Positions 9,163-18,482 are shown, counted from the stretch's first letter. The stretch is DNA of 64,000 nucleotides from Methanosarcina flavescens (GCF_001304615.2 NZ_CP032683.1:1550001-1614000), one strand, 5' to 3'. Program-made: numbers and translations. Notes: generated by a model not told the origin, from the sequence alone.

Positions 9163-9219
9163 ATTGATCACTTCGAAAACGCTATATACGGTATGGACTT
9201 AAATATTATTCGGAGCTCC
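9163..9219. promoter_or_regulatory. Compact divergent promoter shared by mbf1 and pan
   Basis: Only 57 bases separate the two start codons. GCTATATACGG (9181-9191) is a TATA element about 30-38 bases before the pan ATG. On the other strand ATATTTAA around 9198-9206 could serve mbf1. The two core promoters overlap, so the two genes cannot easily be transcribed independently. The pan SD is GGAG at 9212-9215. Confidence 0.6.
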
Positions 9220-10515
9220 ATGACGGAAAGTACCAGAAGTAAGGATGAAAGCATGCGCAGTCACCTTGGTAAGCCCGGACCTTTATATGACGGAATCGAG
9301 CCTGGAGAGCTGGGGGAAGTAATTGAAAGCGTCCAGGACCGAATGAGGCAACTTGAAAGCCGAAACAGTTTTCTGGAAGAGCAGTGCAGCCAGATTGAAT
9401 CCGAAAAACGTTATCTGGAAAACCAGAAGATAAAGTATGAACGGGAAATCCGAAAGCTGCAGTCTGAACTCGATCGGATGAAGACCTCTCCGCTCATCAT
9501 TGGTACGGTCATTGACGTGATTAAGAATGACAGGATAATTGTCCGGAGCAGCAACGGACCTCAGTTCCTGGTTAATGTCTCACAATATATCGATGAAAAG
9601 AAACTGCTGCCAGGGGCAAAGGTTGCCCTGAACCAGCATACGCTCGCCATTGCCGAGGTTATTCCTTCTACGGAAGAACCTTTTGTCGCTGCAATGGAAG
9701 TCCTCGAAAGCGTGGAGGTGGACTACGACCAAATAGGCGGTCTAGATGAGCAAATCCAGGAACTTCAGGAAGCAGTCGAACTTCCTCTCATTGAGCCAGA
9801 ACGTTTTGCCCGGATAGGTATCGAGCCTCCTAAGGGAGTTCTTCTCTATGGGCTCCCGGGAACAGGAAAAACCCTGCTTGCAAAAGCTGTGGCTCACAGA
9901 ACTAATGCGACCTTTATCAGGGTAGTAGGTTCAGAACTCGTGCAGAAATACATAGGGGATGGTTCCAAACTCGTAAGGGAGATCTTCGAGATGGCCCGGA
10001 AAAAAGCCCCGAGTATTATCTTCATTGATGAGCTGGACTCGATTGCCGCAAGGCGTCTGAATGAGACGACCGGTGCAGACCGTGAGGTTCAGAGGACACT
10101 CATGCAGTTGCTGGCAGAGATGGATGGCTTTGACAAAAGGAAAAATATCAGGATTATTGCAGCAACAAACCGTCCTGATGTCCTTGACCCGGCTATTCTC
10201 AGACCAGGTCGCTTTGATAGGCATGTCCATGTCCCGATGCCCGGAATAGAAGCCAGAAGAAAGATTCTCGAAATTCATTGTGAGAAAATGGCTCTTGCAG
10301 AAGATATTGACTTTAAAAAGCTTGCAAAAGCTACCGAAGGAATGAGTGGAGCAGATCTGAAGGCAGTAGCTACAGAGGCAGGTATGTTTGCTGTCAGGAA
10401 AGACAAAGAATTTGTTGAGATGGCAGACTTCCTCGAAGCAGTGGATAAGGTATCTATGGCTGCAGATACGCAGAAGATGATGCCCTCCAATCTTCCTGAA
10501 AGCATGTTCGTATAA
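9220..10515 (+). CDS. pan: Proteasome-activating nucleotidase PAN
   Basis: PAN is the hexameric AAA ATPase that unfolds proteins and feeds them to the archaeal 20S proteasome in the cytoplasm. From the start at 9220 the protein has 431 residues. An N-terminal coiled coil (about residues 25-85) and an OB domain are followed by one AAA module: GLPGTGKT (Walker A, about 212-219), [15 protein letters not shown] (Walker B), and the second region of homology [26 protein letters not shown]. The start is set by GGAG five bases upstream; the frame is open further left, but that part lies inside mbf1 on the other strand. The C-terminus is MFV, so the proteasome-docking HbYX motif has Phe in place of Tyr. 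Confidence 0.95.
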   Translation: MTESTRSKDESMRSHLGKPGPLYDGIEPGELGEVIESVQDRMRQLESRNSFLEEQCSQIESEKRYLENQKIKYEREIRKLQSELDRMKTSPLIIGTVIDVIKNDRIIVRSSNGPQFLVNVSQYIDEKKLLPGAKVALNQHTLAIAEVIPSTEEPFVAAMEVLESVEVDYDQIGGLDEQIQELQEAVELPLIEPERFARIGIEPPKGVLLYGLPGTGKTLLAKAVAHRTNATFIRVVGSELVQKYIGDGSKLVREIFEMARKKAPSIIFIDELDSIAARRLNETTGADREVQRTLMQLLAEMDGFDKRKNIRIIAATNRPDVLDPAILRPGRFDRHVHVPMPGIEARRKILEIHCEKMALAEDIDFKKLAKATEGMSGADLKAVATEAGMFAVRKDKEFVEMADFLEAVDKVSMAADTQKMMPSNLPESMFV

Positions 10516-10542
10516 AAGTCTTCTTAAGTAAACTGAATAGAA

Positions 10543-10566
10543 AGCCCCTCTGGGGGCTCATTTTTA
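10543..10566 (+). terminator. Hairpin terminator after pan
   Basis: AGCCCC (10543-10548), loop TCTG and GGGGCT (10553-10558) form a six-pair stem, followed by a T run at 10561-10565. It starts 28 bases after the pan stop codon. The T-rich part also reads as a TATA-like element (TTTTTATATT) for the next gene. Confidence 0.6.
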
Positions 10567-10637
10567 TATTAACCGAGAGAATCAGGGTTTTGCCGGAAGA
10601 ATTAAGGGTTTCCCTGGACAAGATCTTTTTAGAGGGC

Positions 10638-11273
10638 ATGTACGGGGAACCGACAAACTATTTTTGTAATCCAGACATAAGAGCACCTGTGAATTCAGAT
10701 TTTCATATTAAGCCCGAAATTCGAATTCTGGGTATAGATGATTCTGCGCTCCTCAGTGAAAGAGTGATGATAGTCGGGGCTGTTTTAAGGGGCGGGGACT
10801 GGATTGATGGGGTCCTTCGTTCAGAGATAACTAGAGACGGGCTTGATGCTACTGATATTATCTGCAGTATGATAAGGAATAGCAAACATTATGGCCAGAT
10901 AAGAACGGTTATTCTCGATGGAGTTACCTATGGAGGCTTTAATGTTGTGGATATACAGAAACTTTACAGGGAAACCGGAATCCCTGTAATTGTGGTTATG
11001 CGATCCTGCCCGGATTTTGAGAAAATCAAATCCGCCCTCAAATATCTTCCAGATGGAGGAGAGCGCTGGGCAATGATAAAACGGGCTGGAAAAATAGAAA
11101 AAATTCCCGGTAAAAAAAAATCTATTTACATCCAGAGAGCCGGCATAGGCCTGGAAACTGTGAAAAAAATTATTCAGCTTACTTCAATAAGAAGCAGTGT
11201 TCCTGAGCCTCTCAGGGTTGCCCATTTAATCGCGACAGGCATTGTTCTGGGAGAATCAAGAGGAAAAGCATAA
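10638..11273 (+). CDS. DUF99 (UPF0215) family protein, endonuclease V-like fold
   Basis: DUF99 proteins are archaeal and related to the RNase H-like fold of endonuclease V. The family core begins at KPEIRILGIDDSAL, with the first acidic pair, and continues with VGAVLRGGDWIDGVL, VILDGVTYGGFNVVDI and IPVIVVMRSCPDFEKI. Conserved Asp residues in IDD and LDG are consistent with a metal-dependent nuclease site, though function is unproven. I prefer the ATG at 10638 because a TATA-like run at 10561-10570 would put the transcript start near 10595. A TTG at 10590 would add 16 residues. The last codons are followed by a tandem copy of AGAGGAAAAGCATA. Confidence 0.8.
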   Translation: MYGEPTNYFCNPDIRAPVNSDFHIKPEIRILGIDDSALLSERVMIVGAVLRGGDWIDGVLRSEITRDGLDATDIICSMIRNSKHYGQIRTVILDGVTYGGFNVVDIQKLYRETGIPVIVVMRSCPDFEKIKSALKYLPDGGERWAMIKRAGKIEKIPGKKKSIYIQRAGIGLETVKKIIQLTSIRSSVPEPLRVAHLIATGIVLGESRGKA

Positions 11274-11729
11274 GAGGAAAAGCATAACTACTGTCAATTC
11301 TCCAGAGAATGCGCAAACATGAAACCGAATATCATGTATGATAATTAATCACATAAATTAGTGCATATAAATTCGGAGAAAAGGGAAAGGTAAAAATACA
11401 GGAACGACTTGAAAAAAATAAAATAATAAAAAAATGAATAATTTGGCTAAATAAATTAAAAAAGATTGGGAAGAAGGGAATAGAACATAGGGAATAAAAC
11501 GGACTATAATAAGCCGTGGATAGAAGAACCTGAGGTTAAGCGGGAAAATCGAAGAATTTAATAAAATTATTAAACAAATACAGTATAAGTTTAAAGATTG
11601 GAAAAGGAAAACTATTAAATTGGAAACTGTATATGTGAAGGTTGAAATATACGTGTTCCCCCTAAAAATACATTTACTCTTTAATACCAGCCATTAAAAT
11701 TACCCCGTAAGATGGAGGAAAACAGTAGC
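11274..11729. other. AT-rich region upstream of ftsZ
   Basis: Very A-rich with no supported gene. At its left end a 14-base sequence (AGAGGAAAAGCATA) is duplicated in tandem across the stop codon of the DUF99 gene. At the right end GGAGG (11714-11718) serves the ftsZ start. Confidence 0.35.
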
Positions 11730-12854
11730 ATGAGATCCATTGTGGAAGAAGCCCTTGCTCGATCTGCCCTGGAAGAGCGTGGCGGGCAGAGAGAGTACTC
11801 AAATTTAGATTACTCTAACGTAGACTCAGATGTTGATGCTGAACTTGAAGAGATCCTCAAAAGCCTTAAAACAACCATCAAAGTGATAGGTTGCGGAGGT
11901 GGCGGTTCAAACAGCATCCAGCGCATGATGGGCGAAGGAATCCAGGGAGCTGACCTAGTAGCTGTAAATACCGATGCCCAGCACCTTCTTCATATACGCT
12001 CCGGTAAAAAGATTCTCATCGGGAAAAAGAAAACCCGTGGACTTGGCGCCGGAAGTCTCCCCCAGATCGGAGAAGATGCAGCAATCGAGAGTATCGACGA
12101 GATTAACAAAGTTGTCGAAGGCTCTGACATGGTCTTTATCACCGCAGGACTTGGAGGAGGAACCGGTACAGGATCGGCGCCCGTAGTAGCTGAGGCTGCC
12201 AGAGACGCAGGAGCCCTTACGATTGCAGTTGTCACCCTGCCCTTCAGTGTGGAGGGCCATGTCCGCAGAACCAATGCAGAGGCAGGTCTTGAACGCCTGA
12301 GAGATGTCGCAGACACTGTAATAGTGGTCCCCAACGATAAGCTTATTGAAGTTGTTCCTAGGCTCCCACTTCAGGCTGCCTTCAAAGTCTCAGACGAAGT
12401 TCTTATGAGAGCCGTGAAGGGTATAACCGAACTGATTACAAAGCCAGGACTTGTAAACCTCGACTTTGCCGATATCAGAACTGTTATGCAGAACGGAGGC
12501 GTTGCAATGATAGGTCTTGGAGAATCCGACGGGGAGAACAAAGCTGCTGAATCCGTACAGAAAGCCCTGCGCAGCCCGCTTCTTGATGTGGACATCTCAG
12601 GCGCGACTTCTGCCCTTGTTAATGTGATCGGAGGCCCTGACATGACTATTTCAGAAGCTGAGTGTGTGGTTCAGGAAGTTTACAGCCGGATAGACCCAAA
12701 CGCCCGTCTTATCTGGGGAGCTCAGATCGACCCTGACCTTGAACAGACTGTACGTACAATGATCGTAGTTACAGGAGTCACATCTGCTCAGATTTATGGT
12801 CATGGGAGTAACAAGAGCATTACCTTTAAATATGGAATTGATTTTGTAGAGTGA
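11730..12854 (+). CDS. ftsZ: Cell division GTPase FtsZ
   Basis: FtsZ polymerises at mid-cell to form the division ring. The N-terminal extension of about 50 residues is acidic. The GTPase domain follows, with [13 protein letters not shown], the tubulin signature [17 protein letters not shown], and [33 protein letters not shown] includes the T7-loop region that activates the neighbouring GTPase. The protein is complete and of typical archaeal length. I start at ATG 11730 (MRSIVEEAL) because GGAGG lies 11 bases upstream. An ATG at 11712, six codons earlier, has no SD. It is followed after 417 bases by secE-spt5, a conserved archaeal neighbourhood. Confidence 0.96.
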   Translation: MRSIVEEALARSALEERGGQREYSNLDYSNVDSDVDAELEEILKSLKTTIKVIGCGGGGSNSIQRMMGEGIQGADLVAVNTDAQHLLHIRSGKKILIGKKKTRGLGAGSLPQIGEDAAIESIDEINKVVEGSDMVFITAGLGGGTGTGSAPVVAEAARDAGALTIAVVTLPFSVEGHVRRTNAEAGLERLRDVADTVIVVPNDKLIEVVPRLPLQAAFKVSDEVLMRAVKGITELITKPGLVNLDFADIRTVMQNGGVAMIGLGESDGENKAAESVQKALRSPLLDVDISGATSALVNVIGGPDMTISEAECVVQEVYSRIDPNARLIWGAQIDPDLEQTVRTMIVVTGVTSAQIYGHGSNKSITFKYGIDFVE

Positions 12855-13271
12855 TCAAACCAGAGATAAAGGGATCTAAACCTTCGATTGGAGAAAAAAA
12901 TACTGTTTTCCTCTCTTTAAAATAAGGGTTAGGAATAAAAACCAATCGAAAACTATTTTTATGGTAAATACAGTATGATGCCGATGCGATTCGGCATCAA
13001 AAAAGAAATATTTTTACATACGCGATTAAGATTCGAGATGAAATTGAAAAAAAAACAGTACCAAAATCTTTTGATATTTTAAATGCCGTGTCGGTGATAT
13101 CTTCATATAATAGGAATTAATAATATAAACCGCCCGTTCCTTCCATATCTTAATCGGGAAACTCCACACATATAAAAAAAGTGAATCTCGAGAACGGAAA
13201 ACACACAGGAAGAGTTACAGGCAAAAATTTCAAGACAGATAAATAAAATAAGAAAACCTGGATGTGAATTG
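12855..13271. other. ftsZ-secE gap with two inverted repeats
   Basis: TTCGATTGG (12883-12891) and CCAATCGAA (12942-12950) are perfect inverted repeats. Further on TGATGCCG (12976-12983), loop ATGCGATT, CGGCATCA (12992-12999) is a perfect eight-pair hairpin followed by an A run rather than T. No gene is seen. The remainder is AT-rich and probably holds the secE promoter. Confidence 0.5.
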
Positions 13272-13487
13272 ATGGTAGAATCCACGTTTGAACCGAATAT
13301 AACTATAGAAAGCGTTGGCCAGACAATTCGGGCACACCTGAGAGTCCTGAAACTTACTAAAAAACCGTCCAGGGAAGAATTCTTGACCATTGCCAAAGTT
13401 GCAGGTATTGGCATTCTGGTTGTGGGAGCAATCGGATTTATAGTATATGTATTGTTGACAATGTTGCCCCAGTGGGTGGCCCAATGA
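13272..13487 (+). CDS. secE: Preprotein translocase subunit SecE (Sec61 gamma)
   Basis: SecE is the small clamp subunit of the SecYE translocon in the cytoplasmic membrane. The 71-residue protein has an amphipathic N-terminal half (SVGQTIRAHLRVLKLTKKPSREEFLTIAKV) and one C-terminal membrane helix (IGILVVGAIGFIVYVLL). This is the standard archaeal Sec61 gamma layout. I use ATG 13272; a TTG directly before it is not needed. Its stop overlaps the start of spt5 in ATGA, so the two are translated together. secE-spt5-ribosomal stalk order is common in archaea. Confidence 0.93.
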   Translation: MVESTFEPNITIESVGQTIRAHLRVLKLTKKPSREEFLTIAKVAGIGILVVGAIGFIVYVLLTMLPQWVAQ

Positions 13488-13942
13488 GTGAGGATTCTCA
13501 GATATTTGTAATTAAAACCACGGCAAACCAGGAAAGATCGGTTGCAACAGCTCTTGCCAGGGTTTCAAAAAAGGAGAAGCTGGATATAAGGGCAATTCTA
13601 GCTCCTGATGAGCTAAAAGGATATGTCCTGGTCGAGGCTCCTAAATCCGGAATTGTAGAACAGGCAATTCAGACTATTCCCCATGCACGGGCTCTTGTGA
13701 AAGGGAGCTCTTCAATTGCTGAAATCGAGCACTTCCTTAAACCCAAACCAACAGTGACAGGAATCAAAGAAGGGGCTATAATTGAGGTCACTTCAGGACC
13801 CTTTAAAGGGGAGAAAGCCCGGGTTAAGAGGGTTGATGAAGGACATGAGGAAATTACTGTGGAACTGTTCGATGCTGTGGTTCCGATTCCCATAACGATT
13901 CGTGGCGACACTGTCAGAATCCTTAAAAAAGAGGAAGAGTGA
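13484..13942 (+). CDS. spt5: Transcription elongation factor Spt5 (archaeal NusG)
   Basis: Spt5 binds the RNA polymerase clamp and raises processivity. The 152-residue protein consists of an NGN domain (FVIKTTANQERSVATAL to EHFLKP) and a KOW domain (VTSGPFKGEKARVKRVDEGHEEITVELFDAVVPIPITI). The start is ATG 13484, which overlaps the secE stop as ATGA; a GTG four codons upstream is also open. The domain arrangement and length are standard for archaeal Spt5, which pairs with Spt4 encoded elsewhere. Confidence 0.95.
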   Translation: MSEDSQIFVIKTTANQERSVATALARVSKKEKLDIRAILAPDELKGYVLVEAPKSGIVEQAIQTIPHARALVKGSSSIAEIEHFLKPKPTVTGIKEGAIIEVTSGPFKGEKARVKRVDEGHEEITVELFDAVVPIPITIRGDTVRILKKEEE

Positions 13943-14064
13943 AGCTGCAGCGAGATGGTAAACACCGAAAAATTCCAGCTTATTAATAAATAAAATCACC
14001 AGTACTCAGAGTGGATTGAAAAAGATCTACAAAGTTTATAGTTATTAAAACCGGTGAGACTCAG

Positions 14065-14550
14065 ATGACAAGTATTGTTGAAGCACTTGTCCCGGGAGGA
14101 AAAGCAAATCCTGGACCACCTTTAGGTCCGGCGCTTGGTCCACTCGGGGTCAATATAAAAGAAGTGGTCGAAAAGATCAATGAAAAAACCAGGGACTATG
14201 ATGGAATGCAGGTTCCTGTTAAAGTAATAGTTGACGATAAGAAAAATGTCGAGATCGAAGTAGGCACTCCACCCACCGCATCCCTGATCATGAAAGAGCT
14301 AGGGATTCAGAAAGGGTCAGGAAATGCAGGAAGCGAGGTTGTTGGAAACCTCAGCATCTCGCAGGTTGCAAAGATTGCCCGCATGAAAAGGGAGGATGTA
14401 CTTTCCTACGATCTCAAGTCAACAATGAAAGAGGTAATAGGTACCTGTGTCCCCATGGGCGTAACCGTAGAGGGAGTTAAGGCAAAAGACAGCCAGAAGG
14501 CACTCGACCAGGGCAAATTCGATGATTTGCTTGCCGGTGAGGAGTGGTAA
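14065..14550 (+). CDS. rpl11: Ribosomal protein uL11
   Basis: uL11 binds the GTPase-associated centre of 23S rRNA and supports the stalk base. The protein (161 residues) carries the N-terminal proline-rich block KANPGPPLGPALGPLGVNI and the rRNA-binding domain with PPTASLIMKELGIQKGSG. Both are hallmarks of the family. It lies 122 bases after spt5 and 238 bases before rpl1, in the archaeal order L11-L1-L10-L12. The SD (CCGGTGAGAC) is within ten bases of the ATG. Confidence 0.97.
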   Translation: MTSIVEALVPGGKANPGPPLGPALGPLGVNIKEVVEKINEKTRDYDGMQVPVKVIVDDKKNVEIEVGTPPTASLIMKELGIQKGSGNAGSEVVGNLSISQVAKIARMKREDVLSYDLKSTMKEVIGTCVPMGVTVEGVKAKDSQKALDQGKFDDLLAGEEW

Positions 14551-14788
14551 GCCTTCCATCCCTTTACTATTTAATTCGGAAATTCATTACCACCAATAGT
14601 TTTAAATCGGATAGCACTAATAGCTCAAGAATCTTGCACATCGTTGCAATAGATTAAAGTAATAGCTATTAGCGGCTTACTGTTAAGAGTAACAGAACCC
14701 GGATTAATGGGGAAGCCCTAAGACCAACCGTAGTAAGCCGAAGAGGCTGCTTGAACAAGCAAGTTCAAACACTACGGGGAGGAACAAG
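14551..14788 (+). promoter_or_regulatory. rpl1 leader with three-way-junction fold
   Basis: The last 60 bases before rpl1 can fold into a closed three-way junction. P1 pairs CCGTAGT (14728-14734) with ACTACGG (14771-14777). P2 is AGCC-gaaga-GGCT (14736-14748). P3 is TTGAAC-aagcaa-GTTCAA (14751-14768). The SD GGGGAGG follows directly after P1. uL1 represses its own mRNA in bacteria and in methanococci, so this is a plausible autoregulatory site, although I cannot match it to a known uL1-binding consensus. Confidence 0.5.
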
Positions 14789-15430
14789 ATGGCAGAAAAA
14801 ACTATACTGGAAGCTGTCAAGAAAGTACTTGAAGAATCGCCAAAGCGCAATTTCTCTGAAAGTGTAGACCTGGCGATTAACTTAAAGAATCTTGACATGA
14901 ACCAACCGAAGAATAGAGTCGATGAAGAAGTAATTCTTCCTCACGGGCTCGGAAAAGAACTGAAGATCGGCGTTTTTGCAAAAGGTGATGTGGGCCTGAG
15001 AGCAAAGGCTGCCGGTGCTGCGTATGTTATTTCTGATGTTGAGCTCGATGAACTGGCGGCTGACAAAAACAGAGCCAGGGCTCTTGCAAACGAATGTGAC
15101 CTTTTTATCGCAGAAACCCAATTCATGCCAACTATTGGTAAGAATCTTGGTATTGTTCTCGGACCCAGAGGGAAAATGCCTATTCCGCTCTTGCCTAACA
15201 AGGATATAGGCGAACTTATCCAGAGCAAGCAAAATGCGGTAAGGTTGAGGTCTAAAGACAAGCTCACTTTCCATGTGCCTGTAGGCCGAAGGGATATGAA
15301 TCCTGATGACCTTGCCGAAAACATAGAAACTATAGTGTCCAGACTGGAGCGTGTCCTGGATAAAGGCAGGCACAACCTGAGATCTGTCTTTGTCACGACA
15401 ACTATGGGAAAATCCGAAAGGGTGGTTTAA
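14789..15430 (+). CDS. rpl1: Ribosomal protein uL1
   Basis: uL1 forms the mobile stalk near the tRNA exit site and is a translational repressor of its own operon in many prokaryotes. The 213-residue protein has the family features KRNFSESVDLAINLKNLD near the N-terminus, LGPRGKMPIPLLPNKD in the middle, and VSRLERVLDKGRHNLRSVFVTTTMGKS at the end. The start is preceded by GGGGAGG eight bases upstream. Its stop codon is immediately followed by the rpl10 ATG, so the two are probably coupled. Confidence 0.97.
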   Translation: MAEKTILEAVKKVLEESPKRNFSESVDLAINLKNLDMNQPKNRVDEEVILPHGLGKELKIGVFAKGDVGLRAKAAGAAYVISDVELDELAADKNRARALANECDLFIAETQFMPTIGKNLGIVLGPRGKMPIPLLPNKDIGELIQSKQNAVRLRSKDKLTFHVPVGRRDMNPDDLAENIETIVSRLERVLDKGRHNLRSVFVTTTMGKSERVV

Positions 15431-16483
15431 ATGGCAGAGGAGAAGCATCACACGGAGCACATCCCACAGTGGAAAAAGGATGAGGTAGAAAATATAAAGA
15501 ATCTCATTCAGTCGCATAAGGTATTCGGGATGGTCGGGATCGAGGGCATTCTTGCAACCAAGATCCAGAAAATTCGCCGTGACCTTAAAGACACTGCGGT
15601 GCTCAAAGTCTCAAGGAACACCCTTACAGAGCGGGCTTTAAACCAGCTCGGAGGAAGCATTCCCGAGATGAATAAATATCTTGACAAGCAGACGGCTTTG
15701 ATATTTACCAACGAAAGTCCCTTCAAACTTTACAAAGCACTTGAACAGACAAAAACCCCTTCTCCGATTAAAGGAGGCGCAATAGCTCCTGTGGATATTG
15801 TTGTTCAGAAGGGACCTACAAGTTTCCCACCTGGCCCGATTCTCGGAGAACTCCAGAGCGCAGGAATTCCAGCTTCAATTGAGGCAGGGAAGGTTGCAGT
15901 AAAGGAAACAAAGGTTGTCTGTAAAGCAGGTGAGGCAGTCCCACAGAAGCTCGCAACCATGCTTTCAAAGCTGGAAATATACCCACTTATTGTAGGGCTT
16001 GACTTAAGAGCCGCTTATGACGATGGGACAATTTACGAGCCGGAACTCCTTGCAATTGACGAAAGTCAGTACTTCTCTGACATTATCAGAGCAGCCCAGA
16101 ACGCTTTCAATCTCTCTGTTAACACTGCGTACCCGACAAGCGCAACAATCGGCACCCTACTGTCAAAAGCCTTTGCAGAATCAAAGAACCTTGGTGTCAA
16201 TGCTGTTGTGTTTGATTCCGGAGTCATGGACGCTTTGCTGGCAAAAGCTCATATCCAGATGACATCCGTTGCATCCGAAGCCGCAAACAAAGATGCAAAT
16301 GCCGTAGATGACGAACTGAGGGAAGTTCTCGGAGCAGCCGCAAGCGCAGCAGCAGCCGCAAGTGTAGCAGCAGCCGAGAAGAAAGAGGAAGAAGTAAAGG
16401 AAGAAGAGGAAGAAGAGGAAGAAGAGGAAGAAGACCACGCCGAAGAAGACGGAATGGCCGGTCTCGGTGCCCTTTTCGGATAA
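15431..16483 (+). CDS. rpl10: Ribosomal stalk protein uL10 (P0)
   Basis: uL10 is the base of the archaeal stalk and holds three L12 dimers. The 350-residue protein has the rRNA-binding head (HIPQWKKDEVENIKNL, KVSRNTLTERAL), the archaeal/eukaryal insertion with GPTSFPPGPILGELQSAGIPA, and alpha-helical spines. The tail is a run of Ala, then Glu, then [12 protein letters not shown], the factor-recruiting peptide shared with L12. The gene starts directly after the rpl1 stop. The Glu-rich tail gives a GA-rich low-complexity DNA stretch at about 16375-16450. Confidence 0.97.
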   Translation: MAEEKHHTEHIPQWKKDEVENIKNLIQSHKVFGMVGIEGILATKIQKIRRDLKDTAVLKVSRNTLTERALNQLGGSIPEMNKYLDKQTALIFTNESPFKLYKALEQTKTPSPIKGGAIAPVDIVVQKGPTSFPPGPILGELQSAGIPASIEAGKVAVKETKVVCKAGEAVPQKLATMLSKLEIYPLIVGLDLRAAYDDGTIYEPELLAIDESQYFSDIIRAAQNAFNLSVNTAYPTSATIGTLLSKAFAESKNLGVNAVVFDSGVMDALLAKAHIQMTSVASEAANKDANAVDDELREVLGAAASAAAAASVAAAEKKEEEVKEEEEEEEEEEEDHAEEDGMAGLGALFG

Positions 16484-16519
16484 ATAAATTTACTATAATT
16501 GAAATTTAGGTGATCAACA

Positions 16520-16834
16520 ATGGAATACATATATGCAGCTCTTTTACTACACAACGCTGGTAAAGCAGTTACCGAAGATGCAGTCACTGCCGTTCTCCAG
16601 GCAGCAGGTATAGAAGTTAACGAAGCCAGAGTAAAGGCACTTGTCGCAGCCCTTGAAGGCGTGGACATCGAAGAAGCAATCTCAAAGGCAGCATTCGCAG
16701 CTCCCGCAGCCGCAGCAGCCCCTGCAGCAGCAGCTCCTGCAGCAGAAGAAGCTCCTGCAGCAGAAGAGGAAGAAGAGGAAGAAGATACCTCTGAAGAAGA
16801 CGGAATGGCCGGTCTCGGCGCCCTCTTCGGATAA
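16520..16834 (+). CDS. rpl12: Ribosomal stalk protein P1/L12
   Basis: L12 is the acidic stalk protein that recruits elongation factors and stimulates their GTPase. The 104-residue protein has the N-terminal dimerisation and uL10-binding domain ([22 protein letters not shown]), an Ala/Pro hinge, a Glu run and the terminal [12 protein letters not shown] peptide. It is identical in its end to the uL10 tail. The SD is TAGGTGATC. It is the last gene of the cluster and is followed by a terminator. Confidence 0.97.
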   Translation: MEYIYAALLLHNAGKAVTEDAVTAVLQAAGIEVNEARVKALVAALEGVDIEEAISKAAFAAPAAAAAPAAAAPAAEEAPAAEEEEEEEDTSEEDGMAGLGALFG

Positions 16835-16859
16835 ACACAATAAAACTTCAATACATACA

Positions 16860-16889
16860 GCTCGCCGTAAGGCGGGCACTCCTTTTTTC
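16860..16889 (+). terminator. Hairpin terminator after rpl12
   Basis: GCTCGCC (16860-16866), loop GTAA, GGCGGGC (16871-16877) form a seven-pair stem with one G-T pair. A run of six T follows at 16883-16888. It lies 26 bases after the rpl12 stop. Confidence 0.65.
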
Positions 16890-17489
16890 AATAGAAACTT
16901 TAACAGTAGTTTAATAACTTAGAATTATAACTTGGAATTAGCTGATTTTTCTGTAGAATTCTTTATCTTTTCTTAAATTCCTCATTTTCTAAAAATATTT
17001 ATCTTTTCTACATAATTCTCTGTACTGGATAGATATCCTGACTCGATGAATGCATATCCTGCAGTTTCATATGTAACGAGCAATTTTATTGGTGCTTTGC
17101 GATGCCGGTTACAGGATATGTTTTTTAGTTAGAGCAATAACATACAAGAATCCCAGAAATATTCAGAATTTAGTAACTGTTAAGCCCACTCAAAATTAGT
17201 TATTAGTAAATTAGCAGTTAACTCAATTTTTATTTATTTACAAAGCATCTTCACACGATTCTTGGTAGATAACTTTGACTTAGCTTACTTTAAGCTTACT
17301 TTAATATCGTATCTGATCACTTTAGATATTAAATGGATTAACAAATCATCCACGAACTTCGACTCATAAGTCAGTAAGCTAGACGGAGTCGAAAAAGTAT
17401 GTTACACAAACCAGCTCTCCAAAAGGTTATAATAGAAAAGATAATGAATAATAAGTAGTCTTCTGCAGAAAAATAAGTAAGAGATTTCT
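16890..17489. other. AT-rich intergenic region before the radical SAM gene
   Basis: No gene is supported. CATATCCTG (17053-17061) and CAGGATATG (17112-17120) are perfect inverted repeats with a 50-base spacer, and a T run follows at 17121-17126, so a second terminator-like structure is possible. Confidence 0.35.
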
Positions 17490-18482
17490 ATGTCCCGATT
17501 TAATCCTATCCTCGCTATGAGAGCCCTCTGGCAGATCAGAGTAAGAAAGCGTCCTTTTGTCCTTTCTCACGGTGTAAATGCTCGGTGCAACATGCGCTGC
17601 AAATTCTGTGGGTACTGGAAGAAAACCGGGGAAGAACCGACTAAAGAAGAGATTTTCAAGCTGTTAGACGATGCGAGAGATTTCGGGATAGGAGTTTATA
17701 ATGCCTGGACTGTAGAGCCTCTCCTGAGAAAGGATCTGCCCCAGATTATGGCATATGCCAAAAAAATCGGGATGATCACTTCCATGGTCACAAATGGAAA
17801 GCTGCTTTACGAGAGAGCGGAAGAGCTTGTGGATGTGGATTATCTTTCGGTTTCTGTGGATGGGGTAAAAAGTTATAAAGAAATCCGTCGAATGGACTTC
17901 GAAACTCTGTTGAAGGGCTTAAAGAAAGCTATTGAGGTTAGAAAACTCCAGAAACAGAGGAATCCCATCCTGATGAACTGCGTACTCACAGGAAAAAATC
18001 TTGACGATGTCGAGACCCTTATTTTACTTGCAAAAAAGCTGAAAGTGAAGATTTCCTTCGAGCCTGTCCATGAGTTTCCCGGAATCAGTAAGGAAGTATG
18101 GAACGACATTGGAATCCGTGACATGGAGAAATTCCGCAGTACAGTTGACCGCATAATCGAGCTTAAAGCGCAGGATTACCCGATCATAAACTCCAGAACC
18201 TATCTTAAAATGGTCAGGGATGGGAAAATGGACTACAGATGCCTTGCCAGCGGGATTATTATGAACGTGACACATGACGGCACTCTGGAGACCTGCCGTG
18301 TGCAAAACGAGCCCCTTGGAAACGTTATCTGGGACGGCTTTGAGAACGTCTGGAAAAACTCCGAAAAGCGCCGAAAGGAGATTGTCAAAAACTGCACAGG
18401 TTGCCTCTTTTTTGGATACACGGAAAATAGTTTGATGCAGAGTTTTAATCCCGAAGTTCTAATGCATTATGAGTGGATGTAA
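17490..18482 (+). CDS. Radical SAM protein with C-terminal cysteine cluster
   Basis: The protein (330 residues) binds a 4Fe-4S cluster through CNMRCKFC at about residues 34-41 (CxxxCxxC) and should cleave SAM to a 5'-deoxyadenosyl radical. YLSVSVDGVKSYKEIRRMDFETLLKGLK is typical of the SPASM/MoaA-like superfamily. A C-terminal segment contains CLAS, ETCRVQNEPLGNVIWDGFENVW and CTGCLFFGYTE, which resembles the SPASM auxiliary-cluster region. The substrate cannot be inferred. The gene stands alone in long AT-rich flanks. Its SD (TAAGAGATT) is weak. Confidence 0.8.
   Translation: MSRFNPILAMRALWQIRVRKRPFVLSHGVNARCNMRCKFCGYWKKTGEEPTKEEIFKLLDDARDFGIGVYNAWTVEPLLRKDLPQIMAYAKKIGMITSMVTNGKLLYERAEELVDVDYLSVSVDGVKSYKEIRRMDFETLLKGLKKAIEVRKLQKQRNPILMNCVLTGKNLDDVETLILLAKKLKVKISFEPVHEFPGISKEVWNDIGIRDMEKFRSTVDRIIELKAQDYPIINSRTYLKMVRDGKMDYRCLASGIIMNVTHDGTLETCRVQNEPLGNVIWDGFENVWKNSEKRRKEIVKNCTGCLFFGYTENSLMQSFNPEVLMHYEWM

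Noticed and set aside
9079..9219. Extended start for pan at 9079
   Set aside because: The extra 47 codons are antisense to the mbf1 zinc-ribbon codons. The SD at 9212 points to 9220.
14882..15517. 211-codon minus-strand frame over rpl1
   Set aside because: Shadow of a well-supported ribosomal gene. Its composition shows no family pattern and it has no SD.
16249..16851. 200-codon Ala/Ser-rich open frame on the minus strand across rpl10-rpl12
   Set aside because: It is the mirror of the Ala/Glu-rich ends of two real ribosomal genes, whose GCA and GAA codons leave the opposite strand free of stops. The text has no protein-like pattern.
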